A stretch of 64,000 nt of DNA from Halanaerobium salsuginis (lineage in GTDB: Bacteria > Bacillota > Halanaerobiia > Halanaerobiales > Halanaerobiaceae), in contig NZ_FOTI01000007.1 in the NCBI RefSeq assembly GCF_900114545.1, positions 1 to 64,000 of the forward strand. Direction: 5' to 3'. A model generated the notes under the pieces. The model made no database searches, was not told where the DNA came from, and was given only the letters and a program-made list of their open reading frames with translations. The translations under genes and the position numbers were made by a program. This document shows, one piece after another, positions 26,308 through 34,845 of the stretch (the first letter of the stretch is position 1; each line of letters begins with the position of its first letter).

Positions 26308-28090
26308 ATTTTTTCTCCTCTCCAACTTGCCAGGCAATCGATGTCTGATACTCCTGCCACATAGTTTTATAAATACCATCTTTTTGTAATAATTCATTAT
26401 GAGTTCCTTGTTCAACAAGCTGACCTGCCTGAATAACTAAGATTGAATCTACATTTTTAATTGAAGATAAACGATGGGCAATCATTAAAACAGTCTTATC
26501 TTTAACTAAAGCTTCAAAAGCCTGCTGAATCTGATATTCATTTTCTGGATCGGCAAAAGCAGTTGCTTCATCCAGGATAACAATGGGAGCATCTTTCAAG
26601 ATGGCCCGGGCCAGAGTAATCCGCTGCTGTTCACCGCCAGAAAGATAAACACCAGCTGTTCCTAATATAGTATCTAGTCCAGCGGGCATTTTAGCAATAA
26701 TATCACTGCACTGAGCAAGCTGAATAGCTCGTTTGATTTCTTTATGAGTAGCTGTTGGTTTACCCATAGTTATATTTTCTTTAATACTACCTTTAAACAG
26801 CTTATTATCTTGAAACACAAAAGCAATCTTACTCATTAAGTCTTCTTCAGCAAATGATTTAACATTAATTCCACCAATTTTAATCTGTCCGGAATCTACA
26901 TCCCAGAATCTAGGAATTAAACTTGCTAAAGTACTTTTTCCTCCTCCCGAAGGTCCAACTAAAGCAAAAGTTTTACCAGCCGGAATGTTAAAACTTAATT
27001 TATTAATCACAGGTTTACTAGAATTTGGATATGAAAAAATAACATTTTCAAATTTAATATCATTTCGATTAGTTTGCTTTTTAGTCTTTTCTTCTAGTAA
27101 AGTATTAGTCTGCATAAGGTTTTCAATCCTATTAATTGCTTCCCGGGCCACCATAATATTTTCACTGGCAGACATTATTTTAGTCATCATAGTTACACAT
27201 ATTGGAGCAAATAAAAGATAAAAGATTAAATCAAGCAAAAAAGATTGATAATTAGAAGTATTAAGTATTAAAAGCAAACCAACTGGAATTAATAATAAAG
27301 AAGGTGCATTAATGGCCAGTGAAAAGTTAAGCATAGGTATCCGACAGCTTAAAGCAAATTCAGAAGCAAAATCTTGATAACGCTTAATTGAATTATGAAG
27401 ATCTTTAAAAGAGTAAACATTCTGTTGAAAAACCTTTACAATCGGAATTCCTCTTACATATTCAACTGCAGCTGAATTTAAATCTTCAAGTGCATCAAGA
27501 TATTTATTCATAAATTCAGCAGTATTCTCAGCCATCATCTGTTTTAAAAATAACAGGCTAACAACAAGTGGAATTAAACATACCATCCCTAAACGCCAAT
27601 CAACTAAAAAAAGCACTGCTACAATTGCCAGCGGCATAATAACTGCTCCGGCAAAATCTGATAACTGATGTGCCAGAAAACCATGAGTTAAGCTGGAATT
27701 ATCGTCAATTATTTTACGAAGTTTACCACTATTATTTTGTTTAAAAAAACTAAGTGGTAAACTAATTAGCTTATGCATTGCTTGCTGACGCATATTCTTT
27801 TCAACTCTAAAAGCAGCTAAATGAGAGCTTAGTAAAGAAATATAATAAAAAATTATACTCAAAACAGCTGATCCCATTGCTAACCAGCCGTATTTTAAAG
27901 TCCCTGCTGCCTGAGTTAAATTTGGTAAAACAGCAAAGATATCTCTAATTGCAAACCAGATTGCGATAAACGGAAAAAGCGATAAAATAGAACTAAGTGC
28001 TGAAAAAAAGCAGGCTATTATAATTAAGTATTTATAATTACCGGCAAATTTAAGCAGTTTTGCCAAAGTAGATTTTGCTTGTGAATACAT
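26300..28090 (-). CDS. ABC exporter-type protein (permease-ATPase), first half of a heterodimer
   Basis: 596-aa half-transporter with six transmembrane helices, FFKQNNSGKLRKIIDDN on a cytoplasmic loop, and an ATPase domain with Walker A GPSGGGKST, signature LSGGEQQRITLARAI, Walker B IVILDEATAFAD and H-loop AHRLSS. The alanine-phenylalanine replacement after the Walker B Glu (EATAFADPENE) is like that in YbtP/IrtA-type proteins. It is the first gene after the Fur box and the TATAAT promoter element at 28203-28208. The partner gene begins inside its stop region, so equal expression is expected. Confidence 0.88.
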   Translation of the reverse strand: MYSQAKSTLAKLLKFAGNYKYLIIIACFFSALSSILSLFPFIAIWFAIRDIFAVLPNLTQAAGTLKYGWLAMGSAVLSIIFYYISLLSSHLAAFRVEKNMRQQAMHKLISLPLSFFKQNNSGKLRKIIDDNSSLTHGFLAHQLSDFAGAVIMPLAIVAVLFLVDWRLGMVCLIPLVVSLLFLKQMMAENTAEFMNKYLDALEDLNSAAVEYVRGIPIVKVFQQNVYSFKDLHNSIKRYQDFASEFALSCRIPMLNFSLAINAPSLLLIPVGLLLILNTSNYQSFLLDLIFYLLFAPICVTMMTKIMSASENIMVAREAINRIENLMQTNTLLEEKTKKQTNRNDIKFENVIFSYPNSSKPVINKLSFNIPAGKTFALVGPSGGGKSTLASLIPRFWDVDSGQIKIGGINVKSFAEEDLMSKIAFVFQDNKLFKGSIKENITMGKPTATHKEIKRAIQLAQCSDIIAKMPAGLDTILGTAGVYLSGGEQQRITLARAILKDAPIVILDEATAFADPENEYQIQQAFEALVKDKTVLMIAHRLSSIKNVDSILVIQAGQLVEQGTHNELLQKDGIYKTMWQEYQTSIAWQVGEEKKYA

Positions 28091-28202
28091 TTCTCCACCA
28101 TCCTTATAAAATTTGAGTTAATCTAATAATTGAGTTATTTAACTATTTTAACTAAGCTGCAGCTAGATAATTATGATAGTTAAGTTATAAATATGTAAAT
28201 GT

Positions 28203-28208
28203 ATTATA
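28203..28208 (-). promoter_or_regulatory. -10 element of the ABC pair
   Basis: Minus-strand TATAAT about 110 bases upstream of the first ABC gene. The -35 region is poor (AGAAAA at 17 bases), and the whole spacer is taken up by the Fur box. Confidence 0.6.
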
Positions 28209-28211
28209 AGT

Positions 28212-28230
28212 GATAATGATTATCATTTTC
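28212..28230. promoter_or_regulatory. Fur box
   Basis: GATAATGATTATCATTTTC matches the classical 19-base Fur consensus (GATAATGATAATCATTATC) at 17 positions. It fills the -35 to -10 spacer of the ABC pair's promoter, so Fe(II)-Fur would block RNA polymerase directly. Confidence 0.85.
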
Positions 28231-28240
28231 TACTCCAAAA

Positions 28241-28300
28241 CAATAAAAAATGCTCCAAAAACTAAAAGCAGTTGCTACCTTTAGTCTTAATAGAGCATTT
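28241..28300 (-). terminator. Terminator of the AraC-family gene
   Basis: Minus-strand outer stem AAATGCTC (28293-28300) with GAGCATTT (28248-28255), an inner stem ACTAAA...TTTAGT, and then a T-rich end. Ends the pulA-araC transcript before the Fur-controlled promoter. Confidence 0.75.
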
Positions 28301-28357
28301 CAAAATAATATTTTAGCTTAATCAGCAATAATCTAATTATTATTTAGCAATCAATAT

Positions 28358-29335
28358 TTAATTCAAAACCAATTTACGATATTTTAAAGGTGTAAGCTGA
28401 TAATATTTTTTAAATAAACTGGCAAATTTACTGGGATTATGATAGCCAACTTGATGGGTAATCTCTAAGATAGACTTATCTGTATTTTTTAATAAATATT
28501 CTGCTTCTTTTACTCTAACCTGCTGCACATATTTATAAACTGTATCACCAGTTATTTGCTTAAAATTTTTCTGTAGAATATAATTGCTAACTTTTAGACT
28601 AGCTGCTAAATCATCAACTGAAGGCACATTCTCTAGATCAGCCTTAATTATTGCTTTAGCTTTAGCAACTTGTTTATAGTCTACCTCTTCAGTTTTATTG
28701 GCTTTCAATCTTAACTTTTCTTGCAAAAAATCAGTTATAAATTCAATTGTCTTTACTTTAAGTCGTAAATAATCGAGCATATTTTTAACAGAAATTTTAT
28801 CAATTTCTTCAGCTAGCTGCTGTAATTGATAAGTTGATTTATTAATTAATAAGATATCATTAGTGAAAATTTCTGCCATATTTTGCTGCCATTCGTTAAC
28901 TAACTGCTGGCTCCAGCTTTGATTAATATTCTCCTTAAGCAAAGCAAAATTTAAATGGATTGAAATTGCTTTTAAATTATTATACTCAAATTTAAAAGAA
29001 TTAACTTTATTAAGCATTTTATAAATAAAGCTATCCCCTGCTTTAAGTTTATATTGTTTTGAGCCAGGAGAAGTAGAAATAATGAGTTCACCACTATAGC
29101 AGTAACCAAGTTCCAAAATTCCTTGAGTAAGTTTTTTATTATTAAAATTGAATTCAATTCCATCAGCTTCACTGCGAGCAAGATCAATTCCCTCCTCGAT
29201 CTGCATCATAGTAAAATTACCCTTACCAAATGCTTCTGGAAGTGAATATTTTTTGCCTAATAATTCTTCTGATGTCTGGCAGTTATATTTTTCTTGAATA
29301 AATTTATAATAGCTTTCAGTTATACTGTTTTCCAT
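28358..29335 (-). CDS. AraC-family regulator (PchR/YbtA-like)
   Basis: 325-aa regulator: an N-terminal ligand-binding half (residues 1-190, GYCYSGELII and YKLKAGDSFIYK) and a C-terminal AraC double helix-turn-helix (SVDDLAASLKVSNYILQKNFKQ, then SILEITHQVGYHNPSKFASLFKK). The overall layout, including the short N-terminal barrel, recalls PchR and YbtA, which activate siderophore uptake genes when bound to ferri-siderophore. It is immediately upstream of the Fur-controlled ABC pair, fitting that role. It is 19 bases downstream of the pullulanase gene in the same direction, so it could also be read from that promoter. Confidence 0.82.
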   Translation of the reverse strand: MENSITESYYKFIQEKYNCQTSEELLGKKYSLPEAFGKGNFTMMQIEEGIDLARSEADGIEFNFNNKKLTQGILELGYCYSGELIISTSPGSKQYKLKAGDSFIYKMLNKVNSFKFEYNNLKAISIHLNFALLKENINQSWSQQLVNEWQQNMAEIFTNDILLINKSTYQLQQLAEEIDKISVKNMLDYLRLKVKTIEFITDFLQEKLRLKANKTEEVDYKQVAKAKAIIKADLENVPSVDDLAASLKVSNYILQKNFKQITGDTVYKYVQQVRVKEAEYLLKNTDKSILEITHQVGYHNPSKFASLFKKYYQLTPLKYRKLVLN

Positions 29336-29354
29336 TTATATCTCCCCGTTTAGA

Positions 29355-31274
29355 TTAATAACCTGTCACCATATCAGCAGAATAAAGAACCATAGCTGTT
29401 ACTGGTGGAACGACAACTTCATTAGCCTGAAAAAATCTAATTGGCTCTGCCCCAGCCTGCTTATCATCAACTACTATAGCCCAGGTTCTTTCTTCTGCTA
29501 AATAAAATTGTTTCCACTCTCGAGATGGATTTAACAAAACATGAATTTTTTCCCAGGCATCACCATTAGCGTAATTATAAATTCCATAACCAACAGTAGC
29601 TAAGGGTGAATTGATAAACTTAATATTGGCTTTTATCTGCTCAGCTGTTTTCATGCGAAAAGCTGGATGATGACTACGTAAATTGATTAAGCCCTTTACA
29701 TAATTAAAGTGGTCATAAAAAGTTGTTTTCCTTTTCCATTTTAAAGCATTAATCTCAGGACCTGAGTTAAAACTATTTTTATCACCAAATTTTGTTCTTA
29801 AAAATTCTGTTCCAGCCAGGAGAAAAGGAACTCCCTGTGAAGTTAACAAAATAACCATAGCTAGCTTCTGCATCTTTTTTCTTAAATCCTCATCAGCACC
29901 GGGACAGGACCGAGCTAACTTATCCCAGAGAGTGAGATTATCATGTGCTTCTACATAATTAATACTTTCAGCTGGCTGAACAGTAAAACCAGCCAGGCGT
30001 CGTTCCTGCAAGCCAAGCCCAGCAATTATATTTTCATCAATTTGCTGTTCTAGTCCAATCTTACCCTGGATAAACCCACGTCCTGTCCCATCATTATCGC
30101 CTTTAAGTGCATTACGAAAATTATCATTAAAAACTCCAATTCCAGTTCCTTTTTGATCTCCCTTCTGAATCTGCTGATGCCGATATAACTGAGGATTAAG
30201 TGCAGACCATGGTTCACCATATAAAAGAACTGAAGGATTTTGCTGCCGCAATTTTTCTTCAGCTAGCAATAAAGTTTTCCGATCAATAGCAGCCATTAAA
30301 TCAAAACGAAAACCATCTATATGATATTCTCTGCTCCAATAAAGTAATGAATCAATAATAAATTTACGCAGCATTGGCTTTTCAGTTGCTAATTCATTAC
30401 CACAACCAGAAGCATTAGCAAACTTACCATCTTCGGTAAAACGATAAAAGTAATCTGGATATAATTTTTGAAAAGGAGAATTTTGGGTATGGTAGGTGTG
30501 GTTATAAACAACATCCATTACCACTCCTATTCCATAACTATGCAGTGTTTTAACCATTTTTTTAAATTCATAAATTCGGCTTTCATTAGCTGGATTTGAA
30601 GAATAAGACCCTTCAGGTACCATATAATAGAGGGGATCATAGCCCCAATTATAATCTGCAGCATCACGATCATTAACTGAAGCAAAATCAAAAACTGGTA
30701 ATAAATGAACATGAGTAATACCTAGTTCTTTTAGATGAGCAAGCCCAGTCAGCATTCCTTCTTTATTGACAGTATGTCTTTCTGTAAAAGCATTATATTT
30801 TCCTTTATGTCGCATACCACTTTCTGGTGATATAGAAAAGTCTTTAACATGTAATTCATAAATAACTGCATCAACTGGATTATTTAATTCAACTTTTTGG
30901 TCAGTTGTCCAGCTGGGAGGATAAATTTCACCTGGATCAATTATATAACCATATTCGCTATCTGTTCCAACAGCTCTGGCCCAGGGATCAACAAAATCTA
31001 TTTCATAATTTGAAAATTGCAGCCGCAGACGATAATACTTACCAATTATACTTAACGGTAATTTAACCAACCAGGTATCAGCAGCTGCCCTTGTCATTTT
31101 ATATTCAGATAATTTTTTAGCCCCTCCTGGATCAGCATAAATTTCCAGCCAGGCTTTTTGAGCTGGCGGAGACCAGATACGATAATTGACTCCACTCTCA
31201 TAAAAAGTAAATCCCAGATCATGACCAGCATAAACTGATTCGGTTGTTTTAAAAGGAGCATTTTTAGTTAACAT
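29355..31274 (-). CDS. pulA: Type I pullulanase (glycogen debranching)
   Basis: 639-aa GH13_14 enzyme hydrolysing alpha-1,6 branches. N-terminal CBM48 (GVNYRIWSPPAQKAWLEIYA), the diagnostic YNWGYDPLYYMVPEGSYS, VVMDVVYNHTYHTQNSPF, nucleophile Asp in YHIDGFRFDLMAAID, acid/base Glu in VLLYGEPWSAL and the transition-state Asp in YVEAHDNLTLWDKL. No signal peptide, so it acts in the cytoplasm on glycogen or imported dextrins, upstream of GlgP. ATG start with GGAGAT nearby. Confidence 0.93.
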   Translation of the reverse strand: MLTKNAPFKTTESVYAGHDLGFTFYESGVNYRIWSPPAQKAWLEIYADPGGAKKLSEYKMTRAAADTWLVKLPLSIIGKYYRLRLQFSNYEIDFVDPWARAVGTDSEYGYIIDPGEIYPPSWTTDQKVELNNPVDAVIYELHVKDFSISPESGMRHKGKYNAFTERHTVNKEGMLTGLAHLKELGITHVHLLPVFDFASVNDRDAADYNWGYDPLYYMVPEGSYSSNPANESRIYEFKKMVKTLHSYGIGVVMDVVYNHTYHTQNSPFQKLYPDYFYRFTEDGKFANASGCGNELATEKPMLRKFIIDSLLYWSREYHIDGFRFDLMAAIDRKTLLLAEEKLRQQNPSVLLYGEPWSALNPQLYRHQQIQKGDQKGTGIGVFNDNFRNALKGDNDGTGRGFIQGKIGLEQQIDENIIAGLGLQERRLAGFTVQPAESINYVEAHDNLTLWDKLARSCPGADEDLRKKMQKLAMVILLTSQGVPFLLAGTEFLRTKFGDKNSFNSGPEINALKWKRKTTFYDHFNYVKGLINLRSHHPAFRMKTAEQIKANIKFINSPLATVGYGIYNYANGDAWEKIHVLLNPSREWKQFYLAEERTWAIVVDDKQAGAEPIRFFQANEVVVPPVTAMVLYSADMVTGY

Positions 31275-31595
31275 AAAATAATCATCTCCAGAAATTTATT
31301 CTGCTAAGATTAATTGGTTATTATCTAATTCTTTATTAAGCTTACTATTCCTGCTCCAGAGTAGGATTTAATTAGCTTAAAAAACAGGTTATTTTATTTC
31401 TATGTAGAACTATATAAAATGTAAGTAAACTTATAATAACTAAACTAATTATTACCAACTAATAATTAAATCTAGTATGTTTAAAGTTTAGCTATAATTT
31501 TCTTACTCTAAAACCTTAATAATTTTTACATTTTTGCAAAAGTATCGCCATAATTTAATTAGCTTTACTAATTAAATCAAAGGAGGCTTTTATTA
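31275..31595. other. Divergent intergenic region between pulA and the SPS-like gene
   Basis: 321 bases, very AT-rich, no open reading frame or RNA gene that I can support. It must hold the outward promoters of pulA (minus) and of the SPS-like/glgP genes (plus); only the latter is clear (31525-31554). Confidence 0.7.
31525..31554 (+). promoter_or_regulatory. Promoter of the SPS-like gene and glgP
   Basis: TTTACA (31525-31530), 18-base spacer, CATAAT (31549-31554), 41 bases before the ATG. Confidence 0.5.
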
Positions 31596-32447
31596 ATGAA
31601 AAATATTAAGCGACTTGCCGTTCTCTACCCTCAGAATAAGTTTAAGCAAAGCAAAACAGAAAATAATGAAAATCAAGATAAATCAATGGTTTTCCTGGAA
31701 AATTTAAGTAAAAGTTTAATTAAGTATGATCTAAAAATTGATCTGATAACTAGAGATCACAGTTTTCAGTCTGGGGCTGCTCCCAAAAAATTTGTCAGCA
31801 ATTATCCCGATTCTTTAAGGCTAAGGCAGATAAAACTACCTTTTGCGGGAGATAATTATTTAACTGAAAAAAATCTCTGGCCTCATCTTAAAGAATATGC
31901 TGCTGCTATTGCAGAATTTTATGATGAAGAAGGTGAATTTCCTGATCTCTTCTTAACTTACTCAGCTGCAGCAGGATTAGCAGGGGTGCTGTTAAGGGAA
32001 AAGCTAGCAATTTCATTCTGCTTTTTAGCTTTAACTCCAGCTGACAATAAATTGGCTGAATTAGAATTAAATAATAAAAATTGTCAGCAGATAAGCCAAA
32101 ATAGTAAATTAGCTAAAAAAATAATTGCTAAAAGGTTGGCTTTAAATTACAGCAGTCAAGTAATTAGTTTAAACAAAGAACAGCTTAATTCTTACCAACA
32201 TGAATGTTATCAGGATGTAATCAAGAATAATAAACTATTTAATTTACAGCTTACTCCCCCAGAAATAACTTCGGGTAATTTAACTGATTCAAAAGCTAAA
32301 TTGCTTATTACAGCTTTAACAGATGGACTAAATCATCCCCTGAATCCAACTGTAAATTTATCAATTCCTGATTATTATTTATTACCTGATAGTGATAATG
32401 AGCATCAGTTAAAAGAAACATTTAGAACTCTGCTGCTTAAAAAATAG
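31596..32447 (+). CDS. Truncated sucrose-phosphate-synthase-like protein (N-terminal GT-B half only)
   Basis: 283-aa protein that corresponds, as I recall the Halothermothrix orenii enzyme, to the first half of sucrose-phosphate synthase: LAVLYPQNKF at the start, KIDLITRDHSF, the run RLRQIKLPFAGDNYLTEKN, LWPHLKEYAAAIAEFYDEEG and GLAGVLLREKLAISFCF. The whole C-terminal nucleotide-sugar-binding domain is absent and the protein ends soon after the domain boundary. Residues expected to bind sugar are replaced: THYGDGG becomes TYSAAAG and the GHSLG-like loop becomes ALTPADN. It has a good ribosome binding site (AAAGGAGG) and no internal stop, so it is maintained, but it cannot be an active synthase. 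It precedes glgP in one transcription unit. Confidence 0.8.
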   Translation: MKNIKRLAVLYPQNKFKQSKTENNENQDKSMVFLENLSKSLIKYDLKIDLITRDHSFQSGAAPKKFVSNYPDSLRLRQIKLPFAGDNYLTEKNLWPHLKEYAAAIAEFYDEEGEFPDLFLTYSAAAGLAGVLLREKLAISFCFLALTPADNKLAELELNNKNCQQISQNSKLAKKIIAKRLALNYSSQVISLNKEQLNSYQHECYQDVIKNNKLFNLQLTPPEITSGNLTDSKAKLLITALTDGLNHPLNPTVNLSIPDYYLLPDSDNEHQLKETFRTLLLKK

Positions 32448-32555
32448 ACATTTTTTTAAAATTTGATATAATTAATTTAAAGAAGTTGCTAAAATTTGTA
32501 TCCAGAGTAAATAACCAGACATAAGTAACTAAAATTATAATAAGGAGTGGTTTTA

Positions 32556-34169
32556 ATGAATAATCAGAAGCCCCATACAGCCTATTTTTGTATGGAATAT
32601 GGATTAAATGAGAAGCTGAGAATTTATGCAGGTGGGCTCGGAATTCTAGCCGGGGATATTCTCAAAGCAGCCAAAGAATATTCTTATCCCGTAACTGGTA
32701 TTGGTTTACTCTGGCGGAGAGGATACTCCAAACAGGTTATCAATACAGAAGGCAGACCTGAAAGCCAACATCCGGTTAATGAAGATATTTACCAACATGC
32801 AGTTGATACGGGTGAAACTATAAAAGTTATTATTCAAAATCAAGAAGTAAAACTAAAAATTTGGAAAGTGGATAAATTTGCTAATGCAACTCTATATCTA
32901 CTAGATGCTAATTTAGCTGAAAATGGTGAGCTTAAAACAATTACTGATGGTCTTTATGACGGTTTTAATGAAAAAAGAATTGCTCAAGAAATTGTTCTTG
33001 GAATTGGTGGAGTGAAGGCAATTCGTAAATTAGGACTTAAAATTGATATCTATCATTTTAATGAAGGTCATGCTGCTTTAGCTGGGACAGAATTAATTAA
33101 AGAAAAAATGACAGCAGGCAGTAATTTTGAAACAGCCTGGGAAAAAGTTAAAGAAAATATTGTTTTTACAACCCATACACCAGTCAAAGAAGGTAATGAA
33201 TCCCATAGTCTAGATAGTCTGGAAAAGATGAGTGCTTTTAATGGTTTAAGCAGAGAACAAATGGAAGCTATTGGTGACAGTCCTTTTAGTATGACTGTAG
33301 CCGGGCTACGACTGGCTAGAATATCAAATGGAGTTGCTAAATTGCACGGTCAGACAGCTCGTGAAATGTGGAGCAGTGTCAAGGGGAAATCTCCTATTAT
33401 TTCAATTACTAATGGGGTTCATCGAGGTACCTGGGTGGATGAAAGAATTAAATCAAATCAAAATGACAAATCAGCAATCTATGCCGCTCACCAAGAAATG
33501 AAAAAAGAATTAGTCAATTATATAGCAGAAAAAAATGGAGCTCAATTAAATCCGGAAAAACTAATTATTGGTTTTGCTAGAAGAGCAACAGCTTATAAGC
33601 GACCTAATTTAATCTTCCAGAAAAGTGATATTATCGATTCTTATCTCGCCTCTGGAGAAATTCAGCTCGTTTTTTCTGGTAAAGCACATCCTACAGACGA
33701 TAACGGCAAAAATATAGTTGCTGATCTGGTTGCTAAAGCAAAACAATTTCCCAATAGTGTAGTCTTTCTGGCAGATTATAATATGGAAATTGCCCGTTAT
33801 ATGACCAGAGGAGTTGATATCTGGTTAAATAATCCACGTAAACCACTGGAAGCCAGTGGAACATCAGGCATGAAAGCTGCTATGAATGGTGGCTTAAATT
33901 TAAGTATACTCGATGGCTGGTGGGTGGAAGGTTGTGAACATGGTATTAATGGCTGGCAGTTTGGTGATGGCTACGTTGGCGAAGGTCAGGATGAAAGTGA
34001 TCTTTATGCTCTTTATCGGGTTCTATTTAATGAAGTAGTACCCACTTTCTATGGTAATCAAGACCGCTGGCAGGATATGATGCTGGAAAGTATTAAAACA
34101 ACAGCTGAAAGATTTTCTGCTCATAGAATGTTAAGCCGCTATTATGATGAAATGTATAATAAAAGTTAA
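32556..34169 (+). CDS. glgP: Alpha-glucan (glycogen) phosphorylase, short type
   Basis: 537-aa GT35 phosphorylase of the short type found in archaea and thermophiles (TIGR02094-like), releasing glucose 1-phosphate from alpha-1,4-glucans. Signatures: YFCMEYGLNEKLRIYAGGLG at the N-terminus, HFNEGHAAL, FTTHTPVKEGNE, GFARRATAYKRPNLI and the PLP-lysine block EASGTSGMKAAMNGGLNLS. Start at the ATG ten bases after AAGGAG; an in-frame GTG nine bases earlier is adjacent to that site. With pullulanase across the divergent region it completes glycogen breakdown. Confidence 0.94.
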   Translation: MNNQKPHTAYFCMEYGLNEKLRIYAGGLGILAGDILKAAKEYSYPVTGIGLLWRRGYSKQVINTEGRPESQHPVNEDIYQHAVDTGETIKVIIQNQEVKLKIWKVDKFANATLYLLDANLAENGELKTITDGLYDGFNEKRIAQEIVLGIGGVKAIRKLGLKIDIYHFNEGHAALAGTELIKEKMTAGSNFETAWEKVKENIVFTTHTPVKEGNESHSLDSLEKMSAFNGLSREQMEAIGDSPFSMTVAGLRLARISNGVAKLHGQTAREMWSSVKGKSPIISITNGVHRGTWVDERIKSNQNDKSAIYAAHQEMKKELVNYIAEKNGAQLNPEKLIIGFARRATAYKRPNLIFQKSDIIDSYLASGEIQLVFSGKAHPTDDNGKNIVADLVAKAKQFPNSVVFLADYNMEIARYMTRGVDIWLNNPRKPLEASGTSGMKAAMNGGLNLSILDGWWVEGCEHGINGWQFGDGYVGEGQDESDLYALYRVLFNEVVPTFYGNQDRWQDMMLESIKTTAERFSAHRMLSRYYDEMYNKS

Positions 34170-34177
34170 AAAAAATT

Positions 34178-34217
34178 CAAAAAACCGGCTTCCCTTATCA
34201 AGGAGGCCGGCTTTTTT
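34178..34217. terminator. Bidirectional terminator between glgP and the DJ-1 gene
   Basis: CCGGCTTCC (34185-34193) pairs with GGAGGCCGG (34202-34210), with one G-U pair, flanked by A and T runs. Serves both convergent genes. Confidence 0.9.
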
Positions 34218-34218
34218 A

Positions 34219-34767
34219 TTAATTTTTAATCAACATTGCTGCTTCTAAATCATGCCGCTGTTCTTTATCTAAAAGATACTCAACTACAGTTAAAGCAAAC
34301 TCAAAAGAAACTCCTGGACCGCGACCTGTAATCAAATTACCATCCACAACAACACGATCTTCCTGATAATTAGCAGAAGGCATCTGTTCACCAAAGCCTG
34401 GATAACTAGTAGCCTGCTTGCCTTCTAAAACTCCAGCTGCTTCTAAAACTATTGGGGCTGCACAAATTGCAGCACAAAGCCCACCATTTTCAGCTATTGT
34501 TCGAATAACAGACAGCAATTTACTGCTATCACGTAAGTTATTGGCTCCCGGAACTCCTCCCGGTAAAACTACAGCCGAAAAATCAGCAGCATCAACTTCG
34601 CTTAATTTAGTATCTGTCTCAAGTCTAATCCCATGATCACCAGTAATTACTTTATCTCCTACTCCAGCTGTAACTACCTTTAAACCAGCTCTTCTGAAAA
34701 TATCAATATTAGCAACAGCTTCTGTTTCTTCAAAACCTGCTGCTATTGGAATCAAAATAGTATCCAT
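34219..34767 (-). CDS. DJ-1/PfpI family protein (YajL-like)
   Basis: 182-aa protein of the DJ-1/YajL branch: ILIPIAAGFEETEAVANIDI at the N-terminus with the conserved glutamate, VLPGGVPGANNLRDS, and the nucleophile cysteine in GLCAAICAAPIVLEAAG. DJ-1 proteins have been reported as glyoxalase- or deglycase-like or redox-sensing; the exact role is not readable here. Single gene with its own ribosome binding site (GGAGG), convergent with glgP. Confidence 0.9.
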   Translation of the reverse strand: MDTILIPIAAGFEETEAVANIDIFRRAGLKVVTAGVGDKVITGDHGIRLETDTKLSEVDAADFSAVVLPGGVPGANNLRDSSKLLSVIRTIAENGGLCAAICAAPIVLEAAGVLEGKQATSYPGFGEQMPSANYQEDRVVVDGNLITGRGPGVSFEFALTVVEYLLDKEQRHDLEAAMLIKN

Positions 34768-34845
34768 AGTTTAACTCCTCCTTCATAAATAATTTCTGAT
34801 AAGTAAATTTTATTAAATTAATCTAAATTAAATTTAAAACATTTT

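Noticed and set aside
26308-26418. Longer N-terminus for the second ABC gene
   Set aside because: The extension lies inside the upstream ABC gene and lacks a ribosome binding site; the ATG at 26307 follows GGAGAGGAG and gives a natural half-transporter start.
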